64,000 nt of DNA from contig JAGKQI010000020.1 of the NCBI GenBank assembly GCA_018806915.1, forward strand, positions 372,001 through 436,000, read 5' to 3'. How positions within the stretch are numbered: the stretch's first letter is position 1; each line of letters opens with the position of its first letter. This stretch comes from Phytophthora colocasiae (taxonomy: Eukaryota > Oomycota > Peronosporomycetes > Peronosporales > Peronosporaceae). Below the pieces are notes generated by a model. It was not told where the DNA came from, searched no databases, and was given only the letters and a program-made list of their open reading frames with translations. A program made the position numbers and the translations under genes. This document shows positions 34,754 to 45,221 of the stretch, in pieces.

Positions 34754-37168
34754 CTATCCCGACTCAAAGCTAATACTAATTGATGCCGACGATACCATCA
34801 AGATATCACGCATCTTCCGCTGAAAGCGCTCAGCGTACAGGTTGGGTGGAGCTGCGGAAATGCCTAAGCGATCGTGACGCAGCACAAGTGTCTTCCACAA
34901 GCGCTCCAGTCGTTTACCCCACGTCCACGTTTGCAGCATATCAACTACTCCAAGCGTATAAAAGTCCGGACCGACTACGACGCATGCTTGATAGCCACGT
35001 TTCACAAGCGTTCGTGTGCCAATCCACTGCGAGTTGTCTACTGTTCGGGATGACATTTCCATCGGCCCGTAAGACACAGAATTATAGCGGTGCACTGATC
35101 GATCCAAGAGTGGAGTACTGTCTTGAATGCCACCATCGTCGAGCTGGCCCACGACTGAGTAGCGGCAATTACGGTTAAACGTCCTTCGATTCCCAGATTC
35201 GACTTCTTCAAGATCTTCATCGCTAGACACTTCGGTCTGATCCGCGCAATCCGTAGTGATGGACAGGAAGGAGTCGCAGTTTTCAGGGTGACACACTGGG
35301 TAGTTCACTTTCCGCTTCGTTGGTGATGGTTTCCTTGCGTCCAATCCAGAGTGTTCCACCACATACTTGGTATTGTGCACGCTTAGCAGCAAACTGTAGT
35401 CCATAATGCCTTGTTCTCGCAAGAAATTGCTATCACTTTCAAGTTGACGGACAAGTGCCTCAGCTATTAAACAGTAAAATGAGTCAGTCATTCTCCATGA
35501 CAAGTCTGTAACCAAAAATGTGCCCTGTTACCTGTTTCTGATTCCACTCGCAGCTTCCGGTGGAAGTCATTATCTTTTAAGACAATGTGAGGCAGATGAA
35601 TACCGCGAATGCTGTACTCACAGCTCTCATGCGTGCCATACTGGAAGGCATTGCTGCAGTATGTACAAATAACAGTTTTCCCAGGAGGAATTGCCTGTAC
35701 AAGAGCCCAGTTAGTTAGATCAAAACTGAATCACAGTACAGCAAAGTGTTCGTACCGTAGCATTGCGATCGACCCAGGAGCCCTTAATATCGAAGAACTG
35801 GTGCATGCTCGTCCGGCCGATAACGTTCCCCATGACCACAAAGCTAAAGACTTGACCGTACATCTCGATCGAATGACAGCCGTAAAACCTTGTCAAATGC
35901 GAATCCGGATTCTGCTTCATATGCCGGATATACGCTGGCAGCATATCCAACAGCACATTGCGCTCACTGGTTGTGACGGATTTCACTAAGAACGAGTAGT
36001 CCGCCGTGTAAAACATGAAGGCACCACTGGATCCACCGGACTGCAATCGTTCATGGCACGTCGCTAGAAAAGCTTTCCGGTACAACGTCTCATTAATGCC
36101 GAAACCCTGTCGGATATCTCGAAACGAGGACGGGCTGTAGTCGTCGAAGCACACAGTCATACCGAGCTCATGCAAGCGGAGATGCACCACACGTCGACCG
36201 TCCGTAACCATGGGCGTGTTCGACGATGCAGCAACAATTCCTCTTGTCGTGAAGTGGAGAACCTCTTTCCGGAGAGCTACGTTAAGCTGTGGCTGTAGAT
36301 CAATGTCAACATCGCTGTAGCGGTCGCTGTCGAACGTATCCCGCAATTGTCCAGCACGGCAATCCACGTGCGGAGGACCGTTCATGGCCACCCAAATAAC
36401 CAAATCGATCAAACCCTTGGATGTCTGGAGGAAGGACGACGCGTCACGGACTAATTGAAGAGCACGCGGACTGTCGCTGAGAAATAGCACGTCTGCGGCC
36501 CAGAACGAGATGAGGATGATCTGGTAGATAATATACGCCACGGTAAACAATCTGGCACTGCGAATGACATCCTTCTTGGCCTCAAGCGCTTCCTTCATAC
36601 CGCTAAACGGGTGCGTCTGCGTCTCCAACACTGCAAAAACCACAGCACAAAGCACCGCTAGAATAACCACGACGTAGTACACGATGAGCTCATTGGCGAC
36701 CGTCTCGTCGACGAAACAGGCTGGATGGATCTTGGGGTCAAACTGAACATTTGAAAGCCACAATAACGCCGCAAAGAGAGCTCCAATGCCCCAGGAGAAA
36801 GCGTGATAGCCTTGCAAATTGTGCTTGAGATTCGCGAACGGGTTCGTGGAGCATTGATACAAATTGAAAGACATGCAGAGGAACCAGCACTCGGAGGAGA
36901 AGATGCAGAATTGAGTGAGTGTGGCCAATGCACGGCAACCCAGCGGATTCGTGTAGATATCCCAACTGTACTGGAAACGCAGTGCGTAGAGTAAATCGAC
37001 CACCGCTTTCCAGTAGATAATCGGATTGGGATGACGTCGCCATTTGCGCTTCCAGAGGAAGGAGAGGACGATGACGGAGCAGCTGATCACCGAAATGAAG
37101 GCTCCCGTCTGCGTGGGCAACGAGTCCGGTCTCGCGTTGGCCAGTACGTAGTGTTTGTTAGGCCTCAT
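34754..37168 (-). CDS. GPCR-phosphatidylinositol phosphate kinase fusion (oomycete GK)
   Basis: Three exons (35756-37168, 35532-35694, 34754-35463) give 761 residues. The N-terminal half (about residues 1-270) has seven hydrophobic helices, for example GAFISVISCSVIVLSFLW and YYVVVILAVLCAVVFAV, forming a receptor-like membrane domain. The C-terminal half is a PIPK catalytic domain: SFRDIRQGFGI, FLVKSVTTSERNVLLDML, RFYGCHSI, FDIKGSWVDRNA (the DLKGS motif), GIMDYSLLLSVHN (MDYSLL) and VVDMLQTWTWGKRLERLWK near the end. It would phosphorylate phosphatidylinositol phosphates at the membrane in response to an unknown ligand. The fusion is typical of oomycetes and a few protists. All exon junctions keep frame and the catalytic motifs are present, so it looks intact. 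Confidence 0.95.
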
Positions 37169-38331
37169 GCACGTGTGGGCTCGCTCTTCCTGCTACAATA
37201 GGAATCTGAAGCGCTTGTATTGGCCGTCGTCGCTGTAGAGACAAAATGCACCGCTGATGCAAAAAAAAAATGGTGAGTGTTGGTTCCAATTGCAAGAAGC
37301 ACTTGGTATGTTATCGTACATGTACGCTAGGAGAATTTGACGTTGCTGGAGTTGAGGCGAATCGCACTCTGATGACGACGACGCTGGGGTTGTTTTGCTG
37401 CTTCGGCTGTTTGTGGAACTGAGTATGGACAGCATAGTGAACGCAAGTGAGTTTAGGGGGATGGACGAACCCGCCTCTCTTTTTAAGGAAAGTCCAGCGT
37501 GGCCGTTTCACAAAGAGGTTGGTGCAAATGCTGCGTGGTGCGGCCAATGTACTGGTGCTGAAGGCTTCAGTTGCGAATGCTAGGGGAGAAGAGTGCAGGC
37601 TACGCCACCAAGGAGGGAATCGAGGGCAACGATACCGGTGCAGTACAGTAGCAAAGTCTTTGGCGGCATCTGTTAAAGGAGACGCAAGACAAGGATCCTT
37701 CGCAAGAGCTGTTCGTGCACTGGGCTATGCATGCATGCATTGCCAACTTCTGGTTTGCATGCAGCTCGCAAGCACGTTGGTGCAACACAGTGAAAGCTTG
37801 TCTGCAGATTTGAATGGCAATTGAACGGCAACTACAAATTGACAGGACAACGAGAACGCGAATGACAACAGGCTCAATGTTGATGTCGGCAGCGTGGTCT
37901 CGTTCGGCTGGTCTTGGTCACTATGCTTCCTTCCTTGCATGCATGCAACTACCAGAGGAGGGATAGAGCGAAATGCTGCGAGTCGCGGCACTTCCACTTA
38001 AACTGCAGCAGCTCGACGAAGGCGGTGAGCAGGGGAGACATGTTGCTAATGAATCACTCCATCCTGCGGCGATCCGAAGTCTTCCATGGATAGGGAGCCC
38101 CGGGCACAAGCCTTCGTACCCCATGTAGTTTCTGAACTGCGCGATTGCAAGGGTTTGCGTTACTTAGTACAATTCGCCAGTCAAGGGTGCGCTAAAGGAA
38201 AGTCCATAGTTCTTTTGTTTGTGCAATGGATCTCTGGCTCCTGCAAAATCTAAAGCATACACGGTGCAGTCGTATTACAAGGTGTCCTAGCTGAAATGGA
38301 TCACACGCGAAACTGGGCATGGGCATCACGC
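37169..38331. other. Intergenic region, no gene recognised
   Basis: About 1.16 kb upstream of the GPCR-PIPK gene. It holds a poly-A tract near 37261, TGCATGCATGCA-type palindromes near 37727 and 37937, and several small open frames without recognisable domains or codon bias. I see no supported gene. Confidence 0.4.
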
Positions 38332-39579
38332 TTAAAGCGAAAGGAACCAGTCCCGCGTCTCGCCGATTCCATCAGAAAAGTCGTACGACGCCGTGAATCC
38401 AAGCTTGCCCGTCGCCTTCACAGGCGAGCACACCGATTCCTTCACGTCACCGGAGCGGAACGGTACGTTCACGATTGCTGCTGACGAGCCAAATTTCTCG
38501 ACAATTCGCTGTGCCACCGACTTGACGGTAGATTTGACGCCCGTACATACGTTGAACACGTCAAATTCATCGTCTCCCAAGAGCATCGCTGTACGGATGG
38601 CACGAGCCACATCTTTCACGTACACGAAGTCACGGTATTGCTCACCGTCGCCGGTAACCTTCAGCGTGCCGTTGATCTTGGCCTGTTCCATGAACCACGA
38701 GACGACGCCGCTGTAGGATGAGTGAGGGTCTTGACGGGGTCCATACACATTGAAGAAACGCAGCGCTGTCGAAGGGAGACCGTAGTCCTCGTTGAATTGC
38801 TTCATCAACTTCTCCATCTGGAACTTGGTAGTGGCGTACGCGCAGATTCCTCCAGTAGCCGTCTCCTCGCTCAGAGGTAAATTCTCAGGTAGCGGCGTAC
38901 CATACGTGGCAGCGGAAGACGCAGCGACCACGCGCTTGACGCCGTTCTTGACAGCCCAGTCAAGCACCTTACGCGACCCTTCAACGTTAATGCGCTCGTA
39001 CTTCTCGGGGAGGCGAGTACTTTCTTCCACCGAAATGGCAGCAGCGAGATGCACCACGTAGTCAATCTGAACGAACACCAAGCAGCAACACGTAAGATAT
39101 CCATGTAAAACGCCGAAGATCCTGCCCACCGAGATATCGTACCTTATGGATAATGAAGGAGAAGTCGTCTACCACCGTGATATCCTTGACCAGCACAGCT
39201 GCTGCGCCGCGATTGAAGTTCTTGCCGTTGCTCATGTCGTCATACACCACAACCTGCAGTAGCAAGCTGCCGTTAGTTACTGATCATAGGGATCCAACTT
39301 ACATTTACTGCCCACCTCGAAGTTGTTGGCTAGCAGATCCTCCACCACGTGGCTACCGATGAAGCCCAGACCGCCAGTAACAAGAACTGTGGGTTTGGGG
39401 GACGCGAAGCGACGGAACGGCGTCATGGCTCCTCGGCCGCTGCTGGTCTGGTAGTAGCCACCACCAAAGAGCGCTCCCACTGCGAAGATGGCCAACGCAC
39501 CCACGTACACGTAGAACTTGGGCAGCAATAGCCAGCTTGTCTCGGGACGTCCATTACGACCGTGACGTGTGGGCAGCAT
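38332..39579 (-). CDS. Membrane-anchored NAD-dependent nucleotide-sugar epimerase, copy 1
   Basis: Extended short-chain dehydrogenase/reductase of the UDP-glucose 4-epimerase/UDP-glucuronate type. Exons 39316-39579, 39143-39253 and 38332-39066 give 369 residues. A short cytosolic N-terminus precedes one transmembrane helix (FYVYVGALAIFAVGALFGGG), so it is a type II Golgi/ER protein. The Rossmann motif is TVLVTGGLGFIGSHVVEDLL; the catalytic pair is Y-x3-K in CAYATTKFQ with the upstream ASSAATYG serine/threonine. Then come FFNVYGPRQDP and YRDFVYVKDVARA. It likely supplies sugars for glycosylation or wall polymers; the exact substrate is not decided. Copy 2 lies 0.66 kb upstream on the same strand with identical intron positions, so the pair is a tandem duplication. 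Confidence 0.9.
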
Positions 39580-40241
39580 CGTGTGTGGATCTATGGGACT
39601 CGCTCGGAAGAAGTCGCGCACTGGCGTCTGAAAAGTTTTCGGCGAAAACTCAGTCGTAGCCTTTCGATGATCTGTGTCAAACAATGTACGCGTTGCGCGA
39701 CAGATGGTGATGCTAGCCTGCCGAAGAGGCGCGTACACCAAATACACATAAGTTACACACGTCACATACTATGACTGCTGCAGTTGCATGTACATTGCTT
39801 TTAGTGGAGGATATGGTATTGATAGGTGCATGCATTTCCGTATCCCCGCCAAATTCAGGAAGATCGTCATGATCGTCACCGTTGACGATGCTTCGAGCTC
39901 AAGTCCACTGTTGCTTTGCCACTTATCACACTCTTTCTGAAGCATATCGTTGAACGGTCTGTTTCTCTCCTACTCTCCTGGGGCAGAAAGTAATGCTATC
40001 CAGAGTCTGTATTCCAGACCTTGCTGTTTTATTGTTTTTATCGATCTCTTTATCAACAACTAAAGACTGTTTGCATACTGTCCACGTGCTGTCGCTCTTC
40101 CAGCACCGCCCACGGCAGGAAACAGGAGAGACAATCTGCTATAATTTACAGAGTTGACCCTCTCTACGTACAATACATCCAGCAGCTAGCGCACTTACCC
40201 GCTCGCTTGCTGGAAAGTTGTCAAGAAACATTTCGCAACTC
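39580..40241. other. Spacer between tandem epimerase genes
   Basis: About 660 bp holding the copy 1 promoter and the copy 2 3' flank. No other gene or repeat was recognised. Confidence 0.4.
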
Positions 40242-41600
40242 TTACAGAGTCATGAACCAGTCGCGAGTTTCGCCAATACCAGTGGGGAAGTCGTATGAGG
40301 CGGTGAAGCCCAGTTTGGTGGAGGCCTTCACCGGTGAACAGACCGACTCCTTCACATCGCCCTGGCGGTATGCAATGTGCGTGATGTCAGCCGACGAGCC
40401 GAACTTGGCCTTCACAGCCACAGCAACATCGTTGATTGAGGTTTTGACACCAGTACACACATTGAACACGTCGAAGTCGTCGTCTCCCAAGAGCATCGCT
40501 GTACGGATGGCACGAGCCACATCCTTCACGTACACGAAGTCACGGTATTGCTCACCATCGCCAGTAACCTTCAGCGTGCCGTTGATCTTGGCCTGTTCCA
40601 TGAACCACGAAACGACGCCGCTGTAGGATGAGTGAGGGTCTTGACGGGGTCCATACACATTGAAGAAACGCAGCGCTGTCGACTTGAGGCCGAACTGCTC
40701 GTGGAACTGAGCCATGAGGTGCTCCATGTCGAACTTGGTGGTAGCGTACGCGCAGATTCCACCAGTCGCAGACTCCTCACGAAGAGGAAGGTCTTCCACC
40801 TTAGGGGTGCCGTAAGTAGCTCCCGAAGAGGCCGCGACTACACGCTTGACGCCATTCTTGACAGCCCAGTCCAGCACCTTGCGGGAGCCTTCAACGTTAA
40901 TACGCTCGTATTTCTCCGGCAGACGCGTGCTCTCCTCGACGGAGATGGCAGCAGCCAGGTGCACGACGTAGTCGATCTGCGGAACACGAAAAATGGACGA
41001 GTCAGGTGAAGGTTCCGAAACATCACGAGGGATAAAAACAGGGAGGAAAAATGGAGACGAATGTGCGCACCTTGTGGACGATGTACGAGAAGTCGTTCAC
41101 GACCGTGATGTCCTTGACCAGCACGGCCGAGACGTCCTTGTTGAAGTTCTTGCCGTTGCTCATGTCGTCGTACACAACCACCTGCAAAGAAAATAGCGCA
41201 TTTGTCAGATAACCGAAGCGTAACATACAACGCTGACATGATGTGCCAACTACAACTGTAACAACGAGCAGCAGGTGTCACTCACGTTAAAGTCATTGGC
41301 GATCAGATCCTCCACGACGTGACTGCCAATGAAGCCGAGACCACCCGTGACCAGGACGGTGGCGTGGCCATTGGAAGGCTGTGCTACAGCTGTGGCACCG
41401 AGGCTCTCGGCCAAGTTGAGCGACGCGCGGTAGTAGTATCCACCACCTGAGAGCATACCGACGAGGAACACGAGCACTGCGCCCAGGTACAGGTGTGTCT
41501 TGGAGATGAGCATCCACGAGCTCTTGAGCTCGATCTCATGCTCTGGGTGGCCCTTGTGGTTGGGGAATGTCTTCTCTGCGGCCTTCTCGTTCGGGGCCAT
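40242..41600 (-). CDS. Membrane-anchored NAD-dependent nucleotide-sugar epimerase, copy 2
   Basis: Tandem paralogue of the preceding gene. Exons 41286-41600, 41071-41181 and 40242-40976 give 386 residues; the second and third exons have exactly the same lengths as in copy 1. One transmembrane helix (LYLGAVLVFLVGMLSGGGYY) follows a 35-residue cytosolic tail that differs fully from copy 1. The catalytic domain shows the same motifs (VLVTGGLGFIGSHVVEDLIA, CAYATTKFD, FFNVYGPRQDP). Within exon 3 a 202-bp block (40481-40682) is 98% identical to copy 1 while neighbouring sequence is clearly more diverged. A CCATTCG initiator-like motif on the minus strand near 41661 lies about 60 bp before the start codon. 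The differing tails suggest different Golgi localisation or partners. Confidence 0.9.
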
Positions 41601-41896
41601 CTTGGTTTGCCTCTCCGTTTGCGTTGCTTGTGCTGCTTGGGGGTGAATTTCAAAGTGGGTCGAATGGCAACGCGAGAACGTCAGCGGCAGGTCGACTGGC
41701 GGCGACGTACGTGTCGAGGGAAGTGGCTCATGACCAAAGAAGATCAATTTGGTCGGAAAAACAAGCGGAGCATCTGGGACATATATCGAGCAAAATGCTG
41801 GGTCGAGCGAGAGAATAACTTGGGTTTATTGGTTTTTACAAAATGATCCAATACGTCGTTAAATACGATGTGGAATGCTCGTTATCAATTTGTTTT

Positions 41897-42427
41897 CAGT
41901 ACCGTAATATCGGTGTCAAGTGTCCGCTTTTGTTAACTGTCACCCCCCTATTCTAGCCAATCACAGACCTGATAGCGCAACAGCCAAGTAGGATTTGCTC
42001 CGCTTTGTCAAGTGTCACCCCTCAGTATTTTTGAAGCCAGTCGCATAGTCCGAACAACCGAAGAGCAGAGAAGTGAACACTGTTCACTGAACAGGGTGAA
42101 ATGGTGGTGAGGAGACGGTTGGAAACCAACGCTAAAGTCTGAGACTTTTGCATTCAAGGCTGCTGCGCTTTGCATGTATGAAACCTGCCATGCGCGTCGT
42201 TATTACCATGTCCTATTTTCTATCTCTGGTAGCTTTAATATTCCTAGTAATAAACTACCGGTGTCTCAGAGTACAATACAATGCTGGAGTTGGAAGTTGC
42301 ATCGTTGTACGACTTGCAAACAGCTGCGGCGGGTTTCTCTTATCTCTACACTGCACCTTGAGTTTATCCCTATCATTGGATTTGTTGGCACCAGGGGGTG
42401 ACACTTGACACCGATATTACGGTACTG
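41897..42427. mobile_element. 531-bp non-autonomous element with 28-bp terminal inverted repeats
   Basis: The ends 41897-41924 and 42400-42427 are perfect 28-bp inverted copies, beginning CAGTACCGTAATATCGG. The inside has no coding frame but contains repeated GTGTCACCCC-like subterminal motifs (near 41938 and 42007, and inverted near 42393). No convincing target-site duplication was seen next to these ends. It is best read as a MITE-type DNA transposon; the superfamily is not assigned. It lies between the epimerase pair and the Harbinger-like element. Confidence 0.75.
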
Positions 42428-42641
42428 TAAGGCCGTCGCTATCCCACAATGCTTTCAACGGGTGAAATTCATTTCACCCATTTTGGGTGCACCGCTTCAA
42501 CCCCACCCCTACACAACCTTTGATGATCTGATGGATCGAATCGCTTCCTCGCATACAGAAATCAAGATAATTTTTGGAGTTGACCAAAGGTCCCACATAT
42601 TCGCACTTCAACCACCGCCGAGTGCGGGCTTCGGACATTCA

Positions 42642-43862
42642 GGCCCATGCCTAACCGGGAGCCATGCGTGCCACGCGTGCCATAGGGGTAGGACAGTACT
42701 GAGGTGCCACCAAGTCCATTCCTGACCCAGACGGCTTTGTGCCACGCCATGCCAGGTCTCGCACGGCAATTTTCGTCAAGCTCGGCACACGCAGCTTCGG
42801 AGCTAGCGAATGGCTCTGGTAAACCGCGAATAGAGGTACTGAGTTAGCTCTTGACAGCAAGCGAGCTCATTACGTGATTGCAATTCAGGCGTGAAGACCA
42901 AGCGATGGAAGGAGCAGCAGCAAGCGAAGTGGTGTCGAGTCGTGCTGGTCTAGCGGCTCCTCAGGAGTCTCCTGGTGTGGCGTCCAACTGGACGGTAGTG
43001 AAGCCAGGCTCCGTTGCTCCACCAGTTTCGGATAACTACTCGACCTGGACTGTGGAGCAGCTTCGTAAAGAATGCACGAGTCGCAATCTGAGGCTGAAGC
43101 GGACGACACCTGCAGAGGAGCGCATTAAACGCCTCAAAGCCTATGACGAGCTACAGCGGTCGCTGGTTACTGCGGCGTTGGGTTCGTGCTCTGGTTCAGG
43201 GGTTCAAGCGACTTACCCGACGAAGAACTGCAGCTTTCGGCTGCTGAAAGTCCTGTTTTCGGATACGTTTGCAACTCGATTCGCGGAGACTGGAAACAAG
43301 CCAACCCGCCAGCAATTGGACGCCGGTGAGACGCATGCAAACTCATCCTTTTGGCGTGATGTAGCCGCGGAGTTTAACGGGAACAAGACGGCCTACAACA
43401 AGTTGTACAGTGATCACGTGCGCTTTGAAAGCTTTGATCCTTCCAACATTGTTGCCCAGGAGGTGGCGAGTCTGTACGACATGTGGAAGTCTGTGAACCT
43501 GAAGTATGTGAAGGCGATGGCCCGCTTTACTAAGTCTGGAGAGCACGGCGATGACTTCTTTAACTTCTGTGATGGAGCACTCGACGTCTTCTATCTCAGA
43601 GAGTGTCTCGAGATAAAACATAACGACAGTAGCTACCTCGTCGTGGTGCATTTTGGCGCAAAAATCTTGACGCGACCGCGAAGAGCAAAATTTACGGGAA
43701 AAACAGCGTAATTTTCGATTGTGGCGCATGGCACAACGTGTTGCCATGGCACTTTCACTGTGCCACCACCGCAACCAACAGCCCTAATCCACTTGCTGTA
43801 CCCGCCAATCACAGCCGTCCGTGACACTCATGGCACGAAAAAGCCCCGGTTAGGCATGGGCC
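42642..43862. mobile_element. PIF/Harbinger-like element (1.22 kb) carrying a Myb-like ORF
   Basis: The two ends are inverted: 42642-42659 reads GGCCCATGCCTAACCGGG and its reverse complement lies at 43845-43862; further inward the similarity continues imperfectly. The element is flanked by TCA on both sides (42639-42641 and 43863-43865), a 3-bp target duplication as expected for PIF/Harbinger. It contains one ORF, on the plus strand, but no DDE transposase, so it is non-autonomous or a transposase-less derivative. The superfamily call rests on the TSD length, GG-starting ends and the ORF's character. Confidence 0.6.
42905..43711 (+). CDS. Myb/SANT-like protein with SAP-like N-terminus, inside the Harbinger-like element
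   Basis: 268 residues from ATG 42905 (MEGAAASEVVSSRAGLA). Residues about 45-85 (STWTVEQLRKECTSRNLRLK) look like a SAP motif. The central part (NSSFWRDVAAEFNGNKTAYN, then SLYDMWKSVNLKYVKAMARF and TKSGEHGDDFFNFC) follows the layout of the Myb-like accessory proteins of Harbinger transposons: W...va..FN, a Y..A...F stretch, SG..DDFF. Such proteins bind the transposon ends and escort the transposase to the nucleus. The last 20 residues (RPRRAKFTGKTA) are basic. No domain was confirmed by search; a host gene or unrelated repeat protein is possible. The frame is open throughout, so it may still be expressed. Confidence 0.5.
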   Translation: MEGAAASEVVSSRAGLAAPQESPGVASNWTVVKPGSVAPPVSDNYSTWTVEQLRKECTSRNLRLKRTTPAEERIKRLKAYDELQRSLVTAALGSCSGSGVQATYPTKNCSFRLLKVLFSDTFATRFAETGNKPTRQQLDAGETHANSSFWRDVAAEFNGNKTAYNKLYSDHVRFESFDPSNIVAQEVASLYDMWKSVNLKYVKAMARFTKSGEHGDDFFNFCDGALDVFYLRECLEIKHNDSSYLVVVHFGAKILTRPRRAKFTGKTA

Positions 43863-43865
43863 TCA

Positions 43866-45221
43866 GACGCCGGCGATACTCGAACCAAGTCACCAGCGCG
43901 GATAGAACCGCAAGCATAAGCACGTCGCTGAGGCCTCTGCTTCGCAGCTTGTCGAATACATGTACACTGCCATCAGCTTGCCTCGCGTGCTGACGGCAGC
44001 TCAAGACCAAGCAGCTTACGTTGACTGAAATGTGCCGAAATTATTGTTGGCCCCCGTCACAGCGGAGCAACCGTAGTTGGCATACAGTATGCCATACTCT
44101 CCGAGTTTGCTTCGATTGCTGGGTTTTGTCAAAAATTGCCACTGTTTGCGTTTTACGGTTGCCAGGAAGCATAAACGGCAGGGGGATTCGCAACCACAGA
44201 GTATGTGGTCGCCTCCACCTTCTTTGCTACGAGCGCTGGGGCGACTGACTGTCTCGACCAGAGCTCTATTTTCTCGGCAGGAACATGGATACTTGCTCGA
44301 TATCCGAAATGGAGCAAAGATGCCTGCGGCGTAATACACTAAGATAACCTACGCACGTGACCGGAGACGAAAGGGGGGGGCATGCACTCACTGGCTGCAT
44401 GTCGCTATTGCTGTCGTCAAAAGATAACCTGGCCAAGAATCGAGTTTTGTGTGAAATCCCGGTCAGGTGAGACTCACTACTTGGAGTGAAGCAGGTTACG
44501 CAATGTGTTTGCAGGTGTGCTGTTGGGTTTGGATCTGGCCGGAGACGTTGAGTTTACAGAGTGATTTTGATGAGCTCATTCCTGCTGTTCATTCCGGACT
44601 CGATGGCGATGTGATGGAATAACTCGAAAACGCTATGAGTTTCTCATGACGTTGCAAGGTGTGAAGGTCAAGGCATTGAGCGAGTCAACCCAAGAAACGA
44701 ACTACTGCTGTGCACTATATTTCGGGTGTGAAATTCAGATACCACACGGTTTGTACGGATGTTTTCACTGCATTGAAGGCATTGAAGGTTGTTAGGCCTC
44801 CGCGTAAATATCACACTTAATATGACGCTCACTGTGCAGAAAATTGCTGTTAGGCCGCTTGTAGCACTCCACACAGACCACTTGTGCGGATGAAACTTGG
44901 TAGTACAAGCATAGAGAACCATTTGCTTCATCTTGTGACGAACTTGTAAGGCGCTACCTGCCCGTCGACACACGAACAAGCTTGGCTCTTGAACAAGTTG
45001 TCATGAGTAAATGAAAGTAGTACGAAAATGTTGCTAAATTGAAGTGCGTCAGCAAGCTCTACAGTATGTATTTGCAATCCAATCACACTGCAACTACCAG
45101 CTATACCTCAGTTCACTACGAAAAAATGACAAGACAATGCACCTTGTCACTCTACAGTGCAAGCACGCGCCAGACCGTAAAAAAACAAGCTGTTCCCACT
45201 TGGCACACGCCAAAAACGAGC
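43866..45221. other. Intergenic region between Harbinger-like element and H+-pyrophosphatase
   Basis: About 1.36 kb. Two small minus-strand frames (44016-44339, 107 codons; 44668-44979, 103 codons) contain scattered Cys/His but no domain I recognise, and lack clear codon bias. A G8 run lies at about 44375. I regard this as old repeat-derived or neutral sequence. Confidence 0.35.

Noticed and set aside
37727..37950. TGCATGCATGCA palindromes as regulatory sites
   Set aside because: Short alternating sequence with no gene context; could be chance.
44016..44979. Two ~100-codon minus-strand frames with some Cys/His
   Set aside because: Spacing does not fit a known zinc finger and there is no supporting context.
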